A stretch of DNA of 5,685 nucleotides from Streptomyces sp. WM6378 (GTDB lineage: Bacteria; Actinomycetota; Actinomycetes; Streptomycetales; Streptomycetaceae): the NCBI RefSeq assembly GCF_001279695.1, contig NZ_LGDD01000025.1, forward strand, positions 1-5,685. Reading direction: 5' to 3'. Numbering within the stretch: the first letter of the stretch is position 1; each line of letters starts with the position of its first letter. Positions 5,482 to 5,685 of this stretch are shown here, in pieces. The notes below the pieces were generated by a model. That model was given only the letters and a program-made list of their open reading frames with translations, was not told the origin of the DNA and searched no databases. Made by a program: the position numbers and the translations under genes.

Positions 5482-5485
5482 CTAA
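5482..5485. repeat. Core/target duplication CTAA, left end of the IS
   Basis: This is the second copy of the CTAA found at 3967-3970. Similarity to the intact repeat resumes here (CTAACCCCGCTTTCGG against CTAAACCCGCTTTCGG in copy A, minus strand) and stops on the IS side, where the preceding base is A instead of the C expected from the target. Confidence 0.65.
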
Positions 5486-5685
5486 CCCCGCTTTCGGCCT
5501 CGGGCCGTGCGAGCTGGTCGCGCCCACGCGGCGGAGCCGCACAATGACACAGCCCCGCGCCCCTGGATGCCATGCGCTGCGCGCATGTGCCTGCCCTTCG
5601 GCTGCGGGCCATTCGTGGCTGGTCGCGTCGTTCCCCGGGCCCCTAGCCGGACTGGTGCCGGCCAGTCCTGGCATCTTCAGCCCGT
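5486..5685 (-). repeat. Intergenic repeat copy C, long half, inverted relative to copy A
   Basis: Read on the minus strand from the window end, this repeats copy A bases 1-168 with one difference (A for C, plus position 5586), including the head hairpin (5646-5672) and the GCGGC-TCC-GCCGC hairpin. It then diverges slightly (GACCAGCTCGCACGGCCC instead of GAGCAACCACCCACGGCCC) and rejoins at GGCCGAAAGCGGG before meeting the IS at TTAG. Joined to 3918-3970 it forms one complete repeat, so it was intact before the insertion. No gene is seen here; the minus-strand frame from 5674 only translates repeat text. Confidence 0.8.

Larger units (their letters stand above)
3971..5485 (-). mobile_element. 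IS110-family insertion sequence, about 1,515 bp, complete
   Basis: Both ends are set by comparison with intact repeat copies in the same window: flanking repeat text stops at CTAA on the left and resumes at CTAACCCCGC on the right. The element has no terminal inverted repeats, as expected for this family. Its transposase (4007-5245) leaves a 36-bp right end and a 236-bp left end. A long left end upstream of the gene is the IS110-group layout; in IS1111-group elements the long non-coding part lies downstream. All catalytic residues are present, so it may be active. The target is an intergenic repeat, which limits damage to the host. Confidence 0.88.

Noticed and set aside
4025..5485. A 486-codon plus-strand open frame opposite the transposase
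   Set aside because: It is the mirror of a high-GC coding region, with a low-complexity Gly/Ala/Arg composition and no recognisable motif. The minus-strand transposase explains the DNA.
1..5685. A composite transposon bounded by the terminal inverted repeats
   Set aside because: The repeats carry no transposase, match a third copy between them, and show no visible target duplication. Only the IS110 element has clear mobile-element evidence.

Overview
The window looks like chromosomal DNA of a high-GC actinomycete, almost certainly Streptomyces or a close relative. GC is very high throughout, one gene starts with GTG, and the gaps are filled with the GC-rich intergenic repeats typical of Streptomyces (core GGGGCGCGGGGAACTGCGC; hairpins of the GGGGCTCCGCCCC type). 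No database search was possible, so all family names rest on motifs read by eye.

Layout from left to right: (1) 1-250, intergenic repeat copy A. (2) 260-1432, minus strand, an alpha/beta-hydrolase fused to a C-terminal SnoaL-like domain. (3) 1433-1621, a divergent promoter region with repeated ATCGRGAAC boxes. (4) 1622-2584, plus strand, an AraC-family regulator, probably controlling the hydrolase. (5) 2585-3078, no gene: terminator hairpins and a mosaic repeat (copy B) with an inserted hairpin cassette. (6) 3079-3231, a regulatory region with nested palindromes. (7) 3232-3903, plus strand, a secreted DUF4232-type lipoprotein. (8) 3918-3970 and 5486-5685, the two halves of a third repeat (copy C, inverted). 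(9) 3971-5485, an IS110-family insertion sequence splitting copy C, with the transposase on the minus strand (4007-5245).

The most interesting part is the insertion sequence. Comparing the split repeat with intact copies in the same window fixes both ends: the element is about 1,515 bp and sits between two copies of CTAA (TTAG on the transposase strand). Its short right end (36 bp) and long non-coding left end (236 bp) match the IS110-group layout, in which the left end encodes a bridge RNA. The left end holds short segments matching, in the expected order and strand sense, the left target, right target, left donor and (weakly) right donor sequences. The right end carries a promoter-like motif that would drive this RNA only in the circular form. 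The target is an abundant intergenic repeat, as with IS621 in E. coli REP sequences.

The first and last 168 bp of the window form a near-perfect inverted repeat (one mismatch). They are arms of repeat copies A and C, so the whole interval could invert by homologous recombination. The hydrolase and its regulator form one likely functional unit. The lipoprotein and the insertion sequence show no functional link to it.
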